This document shows, in pieces, positions 1 through 6,177 of a stretch of 6,970 nt of DNA. The notes under the pieces are model-generated. The model was not told the origin of the DNA. It saw nothing but the letters and a program-made list of their open reading frames with translations, and searched no databases. Position 1 is the stretch's first letter. Every line of letters starts with the position of its first letter. Made by a program: the position numbers and the translations under genes. This DNA comes from Methanobacteriota archaeon (GTDB lineage Archaea; Thermoplasmatota; E2; DHVEG-1): NCBI GenBank assembly GCA_903930505.1, contig CAIYYQ010000304.1, forward strand, positions 1-6,970, given 5' to 3'.

Positions 1-8
1 ACACAGTA

Positions 9-21
9 ATGGTTAAATACC
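9..21 (+). promoter_or_regulatory. Putative archaeal promoter of the AbiE operon
   Basis: The sequence TTAAATAC (13-20) resembles an archaeal TATA box. Its centre lies about 30 bases before the chosen AbiEi ATG at 49, so the transcript would be leaderless or nearly so. GGT and ACC flank the box as a short inverted repeat (GGTTAAATACC, 11-21). AbiEi antitoxins in characterised systems bind inverted repeats over their own promoter, so this could be part of an operator. Only 48 bases of upstream sequence are available, so both readings are tentative. Confidence 0.4.
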
Positions 22-48
22 AGTATATCGTTGAATATTTGTCAAACT

Positions 49-864
49 ATGACGAAATACGAGACCATTTACCAAGAACTACTAAAAAAAGAAGTCGTCC
101 GATACAAAGACATCGAAGACATCGCGTCAACAATCATGAAAACAAGCCACATCTCTCCAAAATATATCTATACAGAATATATCAACAGACTCTGCCAACA
201 AGGAAAACTGCTCCATCCTCAAAGAGGACTCTATATTGCAGTGCAGCCAACCATGATCAACGATCCTTCATTTCAACCAGATACATATCTCATTGCCTCC
301 AAACTCCAATCCCCCTATTACCTCGGATATCATACTGCATTAGAACTGCATGGTTGCGCCTACTCAAGTTACAATACCATCTACACGGTCGTCCCTTATG
401 AAAAAAAATTCAGATCATTTACCTTCAAACAAATCGTGTATCAACCAGTATTCACTTCACATCCAAACCTTGGCGTAAAAAAACGCCTCCATGAAAACCA
501 AGAAATCCAACTCTCTTCACCCAGCAAAACATTCCTTGATTGCATCGACAGACCACAGTACGCTGGCGGCTGGGAAGAATGCCTTAAAAGTCTCGAAGGA
601 TTATCTGGTGTCACCGCACAAGAACTCAAATCCCTTCTCTCTATCATACAAAAAGATATTTTATTTCGCAAAACAGGGTTCATCCTTGAACTCTTTACCA
701 AAAACCCTTATTATCAAGGTATCCTCGAAGATCTACACAATGTTTTAGAAAAGCACATTGGAAATTCCCCTATGTATCTCAAAAAAGGACACAAAAGCAC
801 TTTGAATACAACCTGGAACCTGTATACCCCGGTTGGATTCAATGAACTCTTACGAGGCGTATAA
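49..864 (+). CDS. abiEi: AbiEi-type antitoxin / transcriptional repressor
   Basis: This 271-residue protein is the antitoxin partner of a type IV-like AbiE toxin-antitoxin pair. In known systems it represses its own operon by binding promoter DNA and counteracts the toxin without forming a stable complex with it. An N-terminal winged-helix region (about 1-65) ends with the family pattern RLCQQGKLLHPQRGLY (47-62). A central domain carries YYLGYHTALELHG (90-102), matching the AbiEi consensus of a Tyr/Leu-rich strand followed by AL-x-x-HG. SSPSKTFLDCIDRP (156-169) and the RKTGFILEL stretch (207-215) match the C-terminal AbiEi domain. I chose ATG at 49 over an in-frame TTG at 31, because 31 would sit only about 10 bases after the TATA-like box. 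The downstream toxin gene starts 3 bases after the stop, as expected for a co-transcribed pair. Homology is clear at motif level; activity is inferred. Confidence 0.85.
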   Translation: MTKYETIYQELLKKEVVRYKDIEDIASTIMKTSHISPKYIYTEYINRLCQQGKLLHPQRGLYIAVQPTMINDPSFQPDTYLIASKLQSPYYLGYHTALELHGCAYSSYNTIYTVVPYEKKFRSFTFKQIVYQPVFTSHPNLGVKKRLHENQEIQLSSPSKTFLDCIDRPQYAGGWEECLKSLEGLSGVTAQELKSLLSIIQKDILFRKTGFILELFTKNPYYQGILEDLHNVLEKHIGNSPMYLKKGHKSTLNTTWNLYTPVGFNELLRGV

Positions 865-867
865 ACG

Positions 868-1806
868 TTGCTCGATAAATCTGGATTTGACTCAAGACTC
901 ATAGAAAAAATCTATCGAATCAGCGACATCCTCCAAAAACTCTACACCACAAAATACACAAAGAAACGACTCTCGCTATATGGTGGCACTGCACTTAACT
1001 TCCTTCATTTTAAAGATATTCCCCGCCTCAGTATCGACATTGATTTTAACTATCGTGACCAACAACAAAACGACTGGGCACTAGAACGAAATGAAATTGA
1101 CACCATAATCAAAAAAATATTACACGACCTTCACTACGACAACGATGCCATCGCAATTCAAGTATCGTATCCACTGACCAGATTCGACGTTGGATACAAG
1201 AACAAGAAGGGCGGAAAAGATTCCCTAAAAATCGAAATTGGATACCTGCGACGAATACCGATATTATCTGATGACATCCTCCTCCCGTTCACCCATCTGA
1301 AAACAGGTGATGAGTTCCCCGTTCAGACACCTCAACGAGAAGAACTCTTTGGAAATAAATTCTGCACGTTCCTTTACAGACATGGGCTGGAAAACACCGG
1401 TAGTTCAAGGGATCTCTTTGACACTTACACCATCTCGAAGATGAAACTCAATACCACTTTGTTTGACGTCACCATGGTTATTGATAGTCTCATGAGAAAA
1501 GAACCACGTCTCTACCATCGCAATCCGGATAACATCATTAAAAATGTCATGATTGATGACCAGTTAAAAAATCTGATACGAAACAAGTATGTACCAGCTG
1601 ACATCAAAGAAAAAACACAGGTTTTTATCACTAAACATCTAAACAATTCCAAAGACAAATACAAAACATTCATCGACACCTTCTTTGATCATCACCGATT
1701 TGAGCCAAATCTTCTAGAACATCACGATATTTTAAACCAGCATATTACTGAGCATCCAAGTATTCTTTGGAATCTTAAACAACTCGTAGAAAAGAAAAAA
1801 CGTTAA
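868..1806 (+). CDS. abiEii: AbiEii-type nucleotidyltransferase toxin
   Basis: This 312-residue protein belongs to the AbiEii/MenT-like nucleotidyltransferase toxins. Characterised members transfer nucleotides, in MenT to tRNA acceptor ends, which stops growth and can abort phage infection. Motif I is seen as GGTALNFLHF (39-48) followed by RLSIDIDF (53-60), with the metal-binding pair D57 and D59. K121-I-E123-I supplies the next conserved strand. A helix with E158/E159, K164 and R171, followed by RDLFDTY (181-187), matches the conserved C-terminal part of the fold. The start is TTG at 868, because there is no ATG before the catalytic motif; a GAGG (854-857) lies 10 bases upstream inside the end of abiEi. 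The length is normal and the reading frame is intact, so the toxin looks functional. The acceptor RNA and nucleotide cannot be read from sequence. Confidence 0.86.
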   Translation: MLDKSGFDSRLIEKIYRISDILQKLYTTKYTKKRLSLYGGTALNFLHFKDIPRLSIDIDFNYRDQQQNDWALERNEIDTIIKKILHDLHYDNDAIAIQVSYPLTRFDVGYKNKKGGKDSLKIEIGYLRRIPILSDDILLPFTHLKTGDEFPVQTPQREELFGNKFCTFLYRHGLENTGSSRDLFDTYTISKMKLNTTLFDVTMVIDSLMRKEPRLYHRNPDNIIKNVMIDDQLKNLIRNKYVPADIKEKTQVFITKHLNNSKDKYKTFIDTFFDHHRFEPNLLEHHDILNQHITEHPSILWNLKQLVEKKKR

Positions 1807-1835
1807 CAAGATCAGAAAAAACTGTTCAGATGGCC

Positions 1836-1869
1836 GCTGGAGGGGGCACTGAGCTAGAGTTCAAAGCCC
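1836..1869 (+). repeat. 34-nt intergenic repeat, copy A
   Basis: This copy begins 30 bases after the AbiEii stop. It opens with GCTGGAGGGGGCAC (1836-1849), identical over 14 bases to copy B at 6937. Over 34 aligned bases the two copies match at 28 positions without gaps; GAG and TAGAGT are also shared. GGGC (1844-1847) can pair with GCCC (1866-1869), giving a possible hairpin with a large loop. It is not recognisable as tRNA, rRNA or a known insertion-sequence end. Strand is given relative to the shared plus-strand orientation only. Confidence 0.7.
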
Positions 1870-1892
1870 ACTTAGGAATTGAGCGATAATGT

Positions 1893-1921
1893 AACAGTAA
1901 AAATTATATTTTTCTTCTGTT
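1893..1921 (+). terminator. Possible AbiE transcript terminator hairpin
   Basis: AACAG (1893-1897) pairs with CTGTT (1917-1921), and inside it AAAAAT (1899-1904) pairs with ATTTTT (1908-1913) around a TAT loop. A small asymmetric internal loop (T against CTT) separates the two stems. The T5 run at 1909-1913 is also the kind of oligo-T signal at which archaeal RNA polymerase stops. It lies about 90 bases after the AbiEii stop, past repeat copy A. Confidence 0.4.
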
Positions 1922-1925
1922 AAAT

Positions 1926-2014
1926 AATCGTGCTAATTAGTAGCACAGGGCCCGAGCCGGGAGGATATAGTTGACATTTAAAGCCCAACGGGTTTAAACC
2001 TCCTAAATCGTGCT
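1926..2014 (+). ncRNA. Candidate structured RNA or regulatory element
   Basis: Several helices are packed into 89 bases. GTGCTA (1930-1935) pairs perfectly with TAGCAC (1941-1946) around a 5-base loop. CCCG (1951-1954) can pair with CGGG (1958-1961). TTTAAA (1977-1982) pairs with TTTAAA (1993-1998), extended by CCC (1984-1986) with GGG (1990-1992), leaving one bulged G and an AAC loop. GGAGG (1960-1964) pairs with CCTCC (1999-2003) and would stack directly on that stem with a 12-base one-sided bulge. The 9-base word AATCGTGCT occurs at both ends (1926-1934 and 2006-2014), so AGCAC (1942-1946) could pair with either copy. I do not recognise the family. It lies upstream of the protease promoter, so it is a separate RNA, a 3' untranslated region or a DNA element rather than a leader of the protease mRNA. 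Confidence 0.4.
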
Positions 2015-2153
2015 TTCAAATACCATAATCTTCTTTATGCAAATAAACGTATTGATGAATGTTACATGAGCGGGGATTCGGACTCGTATTTGTTAAATCA
2101 TTATATCATTTATAAATAATGGTTTTTCATAATGAAATTGGGATTGAATTGGG

Positions 2154-2170
2154 AGAAAAGAATATAAATA
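2154..2170 (+). promoter_or_regulatory. Putative archaeal promoter of the protease gene
   Basis: A purine-rich GAGAAAAG, resembling a TFB-recognition element, is followed by AATATAAATA (2161-2170), a strong TATA-box match. Transcription would be expected to begin roughly 25 bases further on, near 2190, leaving a short leader before the ATG at 2210. A second TATA-like sequence, TTTATAAAT (2109-2117), could be an alternative upstream promoter. Confidence 0.55.
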
Positions 2171-2209
2171 TGACCTTTGTATAAAATAATGAAAATGGGG
2201 GAATATGAC

Positions 2210-3415
2210 ATGAATGAAATAACTACGACCCAAAAAAATCCCTTGAATAGATCTATAATCGTAGGGGCAACAATCTGCATTGTTGTAATGTTTGTTGCCG
2301 GTTATCTAGTCGGGGGATCTCTAAGCTATGGCACAACATCCTCAGCAAACGAGGAATTTACAGAACAAATACAGCAGTCTAACTACGCTGCAACATCGCC
2401 GAATATTACGTATGAATTTAATGGATCATCTCTTGCGTATTTATATGAGAACGTCCGGGACTCCGTTGTTGTAATATATGGATATGTTACTCAATATAGT
2501 TTTTTTGGAATGCAACAAAGCGAAGTCCAAGGATCTGGTTTTGTCTACGACTATAATAATAAAATGGTCGTGATCACAAACAAACACGTCGTCAACGATG
2601 CAAATAACATCACGGTCACCTTTTCAAACGGAGATGCTTACCCTGCAACCGTTATCGGTTCTGATGCCTATTCAGATTTAGCAGTATTATCCGTACAAGC
2701 ACCTGCAGATGAAAGTCATCCTCTTGAACTGGTGAGTTCATCTACCTTAAACGTCGGTGACCCTGTAGTCGCCATCGGCAGTCCCTTTGGATTGGGAGGA
2801 ACGATGACAACCGGCATTATCAGCCAGATGGGAAGAACCATCCAAGACTCGGTAGCAGGAAGTTTTCTCATTGCAAACATCATTCAGACAAGTGTTCCCA
2901 TAAATCCCGGAAACTCGGGAGGACCATTATTGAATTATCAAGGAAAAGTCGTTGGTATCACAACAGCAATTATCCAGAACTCCAACGGACTTGGCTTTGC
3001 CATCCCCTCAAATACGATTCTACGGGAAATAGGATCCATGATCAACACAGGCTCTTACGATCAACACTCCTGGTTAGGAATATCAGGAGCAGACATGACC
3101 TATTCGATAGCTCAAACAATGGGAGTCAATGTGACGTATGGATGGCTTCTTACCCAGGAAACGAGCGGGGGCGCAGCTGATAAAGCAGGGCTAAAAAGTG
3201 GAACACAACAAGTGTACATTAACGATCAAAGGATGATTATCGGCGGCGATATCATTATAGCAGTGGATGGAACACGCATCATAAATGGCGACTCGTTCAT
3301 GTCGTATCTCGAAGAACACACCGCACCAAATCAAACCATTCAGGTCACCATCATGAGAAACCACCAGCTTCTTACTCTTCCTGTCGAACTGGGAAAGCGA
3401 CCGGCGACAAACTAG
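2210..3415 (+). CDS. htrA: Membrane-anchored HtrA/Deg-type serine protease with PDZ domain
   Basis: This 401-residue protein is a family S1C endopeptidase that degrades or processes misfolded extracytoplasmic proteins. Numbered from the ATG at 2210, a single hydrophobic helix (about 14-40) anchors it to the membrane with the catalytic part outside. The trypsin-like domain shows the full triad: H126 in TNKHVV, D156 in SDLAVL and S236 in PINPGNSGGPL. One PDZ domain follows (about 288-394), with AGLKSG and GDIIIAVDGT separated by a short insertion also common in other prokaryotic HtrA proteins. ATG at 2210 is preferred because a GGGGG run lies about 8 bases upstream and the TATA box ends at 2170. 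In-frame ATGs at 2189 and 2195 and a TTG at 2177 would only lengthen the cytoplasmic tail. It has its own promoter but points into the exporter operon, so it may act on that system's envelope substrates; this is inferred from position only. Confidence 0.9.
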   Translation: MNEITTTQKNPLNRSIIVGATICIVVMFVAGYLVGGSLSYGTTSSANEEFTEQIQQSNYAATSPNITYEFNGSSLAYLYENVRDSVVVIYGYVTQYSFFGMQQSEVQGSGFVYDYNNKMVVITNKHVVNDANNITVTFSNGDAYPATVIGSDAYSDLAVLSVQAPADESHPLELVSSSTLNVGDPVVAIGSPFGLGGTMTTGIISQMGRTIQDSVAGSFLIANIIQTSVPINPGNSGGPLLNYQGKVVGITTAIIQNSNGLGFAIPSNTILREIGSMINTGSYDQHSWLGISGADMTYSIAQTMGVNVTYGWLLTQETSGGAADKAGLKSGTQQVYINDQRMIIGGDIIIAVDGTRIINGDSFMSYLEEHTAPNQTIQVTIMRNHQLLTLPVELGKRPATN

Positions 3416-3458
3416 TTAACTATACATTGATGAGCACTGGACCGTTCAAAGTTCTTTA

Positions 3459-3470
3459 GATATATTTATC
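3459..3470 (+). promoter_or_regulatory. Putative archaeal promoter of the ABC exporter operon
   Basis: An AT-rich GATATATTTATC (3459-3470) resembles a TATA box and lies in the 83-97 base gap after the protease stop. Initiation about 25 bases downstream would fall near 3490, giving a leader of some 20 bases before the ATG at 3514. No oligo-T terminator is obvious between the protease and this box, so some read-through from the protease gene is possible. Confidence 0.45.
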
Positions 3471-3513
3471 AATTTCAGCATTATGTATAACTCAAAACTT
3501 GAGAGATATACGT

Positions 3514-4293
3514 ATGCAGACAGAACATGATTTTAAGGAGAAGGGATCAACGGAAAATCGGTTTATAATCGACATACGGTCCCTTTCGAAAAAATACGAT
3601 GATATCTTCGCGGTCAACGACCTCAATTTAAAAGTTGCCGAAGGAGATATCTTCGGGTTCCTCGGTCATAACGGTGCTGGAAAGACTACGACCGTCAATA
3701 TGTTAACCACATTATTGCAACCGACATCAGGCACTGCCTCTGTCGCTGGCTTTGACATATTAAAAGATGGTAATGAGGTTCGTAAAAGGATAGGGTATCT
3801 GCCTGAAAATGTTCAGCTGTATGATTCGATGACAGCCTATGAGAACCTTGAGTATTTTGCAAAGCTCTCCGGATTAAGTAAACCACGAGAAAGAATCATT
3901 CAGGTGCTGGAGTTTCTTGATGCTGATAGTTATCGTGATAAAAAAATGGGTGCATTGTCAAAAGGCATGAGACAAAGGATAGGCATCGCTCAGGCGATAA
4001 TTCACGAACCCAAGGTGCTGTTTCTTGATGAACCGACAGCGGGATTAGACCCTTTCGGCGTGAAACAATTGCGTGAAATCATACTGCGGTTGAACAAAGA
4101 AAATGGGATGACCATCTTCATGAACACCCATTTGCTCTCAGAGGTTATGAAGACATGCACTACAATAGGTGTGTTAAGTCATGGAAAACTGGTACATGCT
4201 GACTCTCTGGCGAACACCTTGAAGCGTTTTAACGATGAGGCATCACTTGAACAGATATACTTAGCGATCCATGAGGGGCGTTATGAACAGTAG
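3514..4293 (+). CDS. ABC exporter ATP-binding protein (NosF/CcmA-like)
   Basis: This 259-residue cytoplasmic ATPase powers the ABC-2 exporter encoded just downstream. Numbered from ATG 3514, Walker A is GHNGAGKTT (51-59, with K57), the signature is LSKGMRQR (148-155), and Walker B is VLFLDEPTAGLD (168-179, with catalytic E173). The switch histidine is H206 in NTHLL. In the Q-loop region the sequence reads GYLPENVQLY, with PE where many ABC proteins have Q, as is usual in this exporter subfamily. The ATG is preceded by a weak GAGAGA site (3501-3506); a TTG at 3499 would add five residues. Only one ATPase is encoded for two permeases, so it presumably acts as a homodimer. Its 3' end overlaps the first permease gene by 11 bases. 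Family assignment is firm; the substrate (drug, lipid, peptide or metal-related cargo) is unknown. Confidence 0.92.
   Translation: MQTEHDFKEKGSTENRFIIDIRSLSKKYDDIFAVNDLNLKVAEGDIFGFLGHNGAGKTTTVNMLTTLLQPTSGTASVAGFDILKDGNEVRKRIGYLPENVQLYDSMTAYENLEYFAKLSGLSKPRERIIQVLEFLDADSYRDKKMGALSKGMRQRIGIAQAIIHEPKVLFLDEPTAGLDPFGVKQLREIILRLNKENGMTIFMNTHLLSEVMKTCTTIGVLSHGKLVHADSLANTLKRFNDEASLEQIYLAIHEGRYEQ
4273..4278 (+). promoter_or_regulatory. Ribosome-binding site deciding the permease 1 start
   Basis: GAGGGG lies inside the end of the ATPase gene, 4 bases before the ATG at 4283. It favours 4283 over the in-frame ATG at 4271, which would overlap this site. The position implies translational coupling between ATPase and permease. 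Confidence 0.5.
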
Positions 4294-5203
4294 CGTCATG
4301 ATCGCACGTCATGAAATCCAATCACTTTTTAGAGAGAAAACGTTTCTCCTCTTGTTAGCGGTTTTTGCTGCGATGACCATCGCATCTGCTTTTATCAGTT
4401 GGTCATCCCAGAATACGATCAATCAGGTTTACAATGTAGCAGCTGAGCAGATGCGACAAAGCGGACAAATCGTTCCATCATCGCCATTTGCAGAATACCC
4501 GCATCTTACTTTCGTTAAGAACATGATTATTTATATCAATCTCATCGGGGGTCTGCTTGCCATAACCGCAGGGTATGCTGCTGGTATGCGTGAACGCAAA
4601 GCAGGTGTGATGAAACTGCTGTTTTCAAGGCCTATTGGCAAAGGAAGCTTTCTGGTTGGCAAATTGCTTGGCGTATCCGTTGTACTGGGTATAGTGATGG
4701 TGTTCGCTGCAGTCATAAGCGCGGTGTCTTCAGCGGTTTTGGTAAACCTCAACGTGCAGGATATCATCAGTTTGTTTGGTTTCTATGGTTTTTCATTTGT
4801 GTACTTGCTTGGTTTTGCATTTCTGGGGTTTAGTTTCGCACTAATTAAAGATCATGAGGTTGTGGCTCTTCTTATTCCTATTATTTTTTGGATTGCGATT
4901 ACGTTTATGTTGCCGGAGTTGACATCTGCATTGTATCCTACCAGTTCGTTGAACCCGACCCTACCGCAGACTGACATCCTTCAAAGCCCCGCGTTACAGA
5001 CGATGCATAATGTTGTGTATCCTTTTTCCATTTCGGAGCATTATAAAGAAACGTCTGCTGCTATCCTTGGTATCAAGAATGTTGTGACTGATGTGCAGGT
5101 GTATTCGTGGATGGTCAATGCTGTCATCATTGTCTGTTGGATGTTGCTCTGTTTTATTGGATGTTGTTTCGCGGTGTATAAATTTGATAAATCTCGATGG
5201 TGA
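4283..5203 (+). CDS. ABC-2 type exporter permease 1 (NosY-like)
   Basis: This 306-residue integral membrane protein has six predicted helices (about 21-40, 81-101, 126-154, 163-189, 193-210 and 277-298), the standard ABC-2 permease layout. The cytoplasmic segment RERKAGVMKLLFSRPIGKG (103-121), followed by VGKLLG, is the conserved region of this family that contacts the ATPase. Two longer loops should face outward: about 41-80, and about 211-276. The second contains SEHYKETSAAILGIK (251-265), closely matched in permease 2. The gene starts inside the ATPase reading frame with an 11-base overlap and ends 3 bases before permease 2, so the three are surely co-translated. Both permeases probably pair to form the channel. 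Start choice rests on the GAGGGG site; an ATG at 4271 would add four residues. Transported cargo is not predictable from these features. Confidence 0.88.
   Translation: MNSSVMIARHEIQSLFREKTFLLLLAVFAAMTIASAFISWSSQNTINQVYNVAAEQMRQSGQIVPSSPFAEYPHLTFVKNMIIYINLIGGLLAITAGYAAGMRERKAGVMKLLFSRPIGKGSFLVGKLLGVSVVLGIVMVFAAVISAVSSAVLVNLNVQDIISLFGFYGFSFVYLLGFAFLGFSFALIKDHEVVALLIPIIFWIAITFMLPELTSALYPTSSLNPTLPQTDILQSPALQTMHNVVYPFSISEHYKETSAAILGIKNVVTDVQVYSWMVNAVIIVCWMLLCFIGCCFAVYKFDKSRW
5199..5203 (+). promoter_or_regulatory. Ribosome-binding site overlapping the permease 1 stop codon
   Basis: GGTGA includes the TGA stop of permease 1 and lies 3 bases before the permease 2 ATG. GGTGA matches the archaeal anti-Shine-Dalgarno region. 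Spacing is short, but the arrangement suits termination-reinitiation coupling. Confidence 0.45.
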
Positions 5204-5206
5204 ACC

Positions 5207-6175
5207 ATGAATAATTTTGCCATAATCGCGAAAAAAGAATTCAAAGACATCCTCCGCAGCCGTTTATTTCTCGTTGTTCTGGTCCTCCTCTTAGTATTAA
5301 CTGCGATCTCAGTTATCGTCTCTTCTCTGGTATATAACAGTCAGGTTAGCGCTTATCAGGCGAACCTTGAGGCTTTAAAACAGCTTGGCAAGCAGCCAAA
5401 TGGGCCGCCACCGGAGCTTTTTCCATTGAATTTGCTTCGTGGGGCAGTAGATTATCTTGAAATCGTAGGGGCGATCCTTGGGATCCTGCTCGGATGTCTC
5501 ACGATAGCAAAAGAGAAAAAAACGCAGACATTGAAGCTTATTCTCACTCGGCCTGTCCGTCGCAGTGACATCCTGTTCGGGAAGATGCTTGGGAACGCTC
5601 TATTCATAGGCATTGTACTGGTATGTGTTGGTGTTTTCATTTTTTTCAGTCTCGTGTTTGTCGCAGGTGCAACCTTAACGGTCACGGAAGTTGTCAAGTT
5701 GTTGTTGGTGTTGATTATTTCCTGGTTGTACATTATGGCGTTCTTTAGTTTAGCAACATTCATTTCCTTGAGTACGAAGACTCTTTCAATTGCCCTTATC
5801 ATTGCATTCACCATTTGGTTGATTTTCGCCCTCATACTGCCTCAGATCGGGGATACGATGGATCCAGATAATCAGGTGCCTGGAGGCTTTTTCGCCAGTA
5901 TACATTTCAACAAACAGCAGGAAAAGCAGGTTCTTGCAAATTTCAGCTTCTATGAACATGCCAGAGACTTTGTTGAGCAGTTATCTGTGACGAAACATTA
6001 TGAACGCACCAGTTTCGCCCTCTTTGGCATCAAACCGGAGTTCAACGGCGCATCAGTGCCAACTATTCTAAGTCAAGAATGGTTTGATCTCCTCGTGGTT
6101 GTGTTGTTTTTCGCTGTAGGAACTTATGCAGGCTATGCTATATTAAAGAGAAAAGATATACTATTGTGGGAGTAG
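5207..6175 (+). CDS. ABC-2 type exporter permease 2 (NosY-like)
   Basis: This 322-residue membrane protein is a paralogue of permease 1 with the same six-helix plan (about 20-43, 83-101, 128-155, 165-187, 191-211 and 292-312). KEKKTQTLKLILTRPVRRSD (102-121) plus FGKMLG is the counterpart of the cytoplasmic ATPase-contact region in permease 1. The outward loop between helices 5 and 6 (about 212-291) carries VTKHYERTSFALFGIK (261-276), aligned with the HYKETS-GIK motif of permease 1. The first outward loop (44-82) is Gln/Pro-rich. The two proteins differ widely elsewhere, so this is an old duplication and probably a heterodimeric channel. The gene begins 3 bases after permease 1 and ends 2 bases before the lipoprotein ATG. 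The frame is intact and the length is normal for the family. Confidence 0.88.
   Translation: MNNFAIIAKKEFKDILRSRLFLVVLVLLLVLTAISVIVSSLVYNSQVSAYQANLEALKQLGKQPNGPPPELFPLNLLRGAVDYLEIVGAILGILLGCLTIAKEKKTQTLKLILTRPVRRSDILFGKMLGNALFIGIVLVCVGVFIFFSLVFVAGATLTVTEVVKLLLVLIISWLYIMAFFSLATFISLSTKTLSIALIIAFTIWLIFALILPQIGDTMDPDNQVPGGFFASIHFNKQQEKQVLANFSFYEHARDFVEQLSVTKHYERTSFALFGIKPEFNGASVPTILSQEWFDLLVVVLFFAVGTYAGYAILKRKDILLWE
6168..6172 (+). promoter_or_regulatory. Ribosome-binding site deciding the lipoprotein start
   Basis: GGGAG lies within the last codons of permease 2, 5 bases before the ATG at 6178. It supports 6178 over the in-frame GTG at 6166, which would include the site itself. Confidence 0.55.
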
Positions 6176-6177
6176 CT

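Larger units (their letters stand above)
1807..2176. other. 370-bp gene-free interval rich in structured sequence
   Basis: No convincing protein gene is visible on either strand between the AbiEii stop and the protease promoter. From left to right the interval holds the first 34-nt repeat copy (1836-1869), an AT-rich terminator-like hairpin (1893-1921), a cluster of stable hairpins (1926-2014), a tRNA T-arm-like scrap on the minus strand (about 2070-2087), and two TATA-like sequences (2109-2117 and 2161-2170). Only the right-hand TATA box is well placed for the protease gene. The rest is unexplained and could include a small RNA. Confidence 0.6.

Noticed and set aside
9..401. 130-codon open frame overlapping the start of abiEi
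   Set aside because: Its translation is rich in Arg, His and Ser with no recognisable motif, and abiEi in another frame shows clear family motifs over the same bases.
1836..1869. Minus strand of repeat copy A contains CTAGCTCAGTG, like a tRNA D-arm
   Set aside because: Copy B reads CTATCTCGGTG at the same place, and no anticodon arm, T-arm or acceptor stem can be drawn around either copy.
3413..3422. Perfect 10-bp palindrome TAGTTAACTA at the protease stop codon
   Set aside because: It is short, AT-rich and overlaps the stop codon. There is no second copy in the gap, so an operator role is not supported.
3808..3827. PE in place of Gln in the ATPase Q-loop
   Set aside because: This is normal for the NosF/CcmA-like exporter ATPases and does not suggest loss of function.
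5452..5835. 127-codon minus-strand open frame inside permease 2
   Set aside because: It is antisense to conserved permease motifs and has no promoter or ribosome site; it is a shadow frame of a hydrophobic gene.
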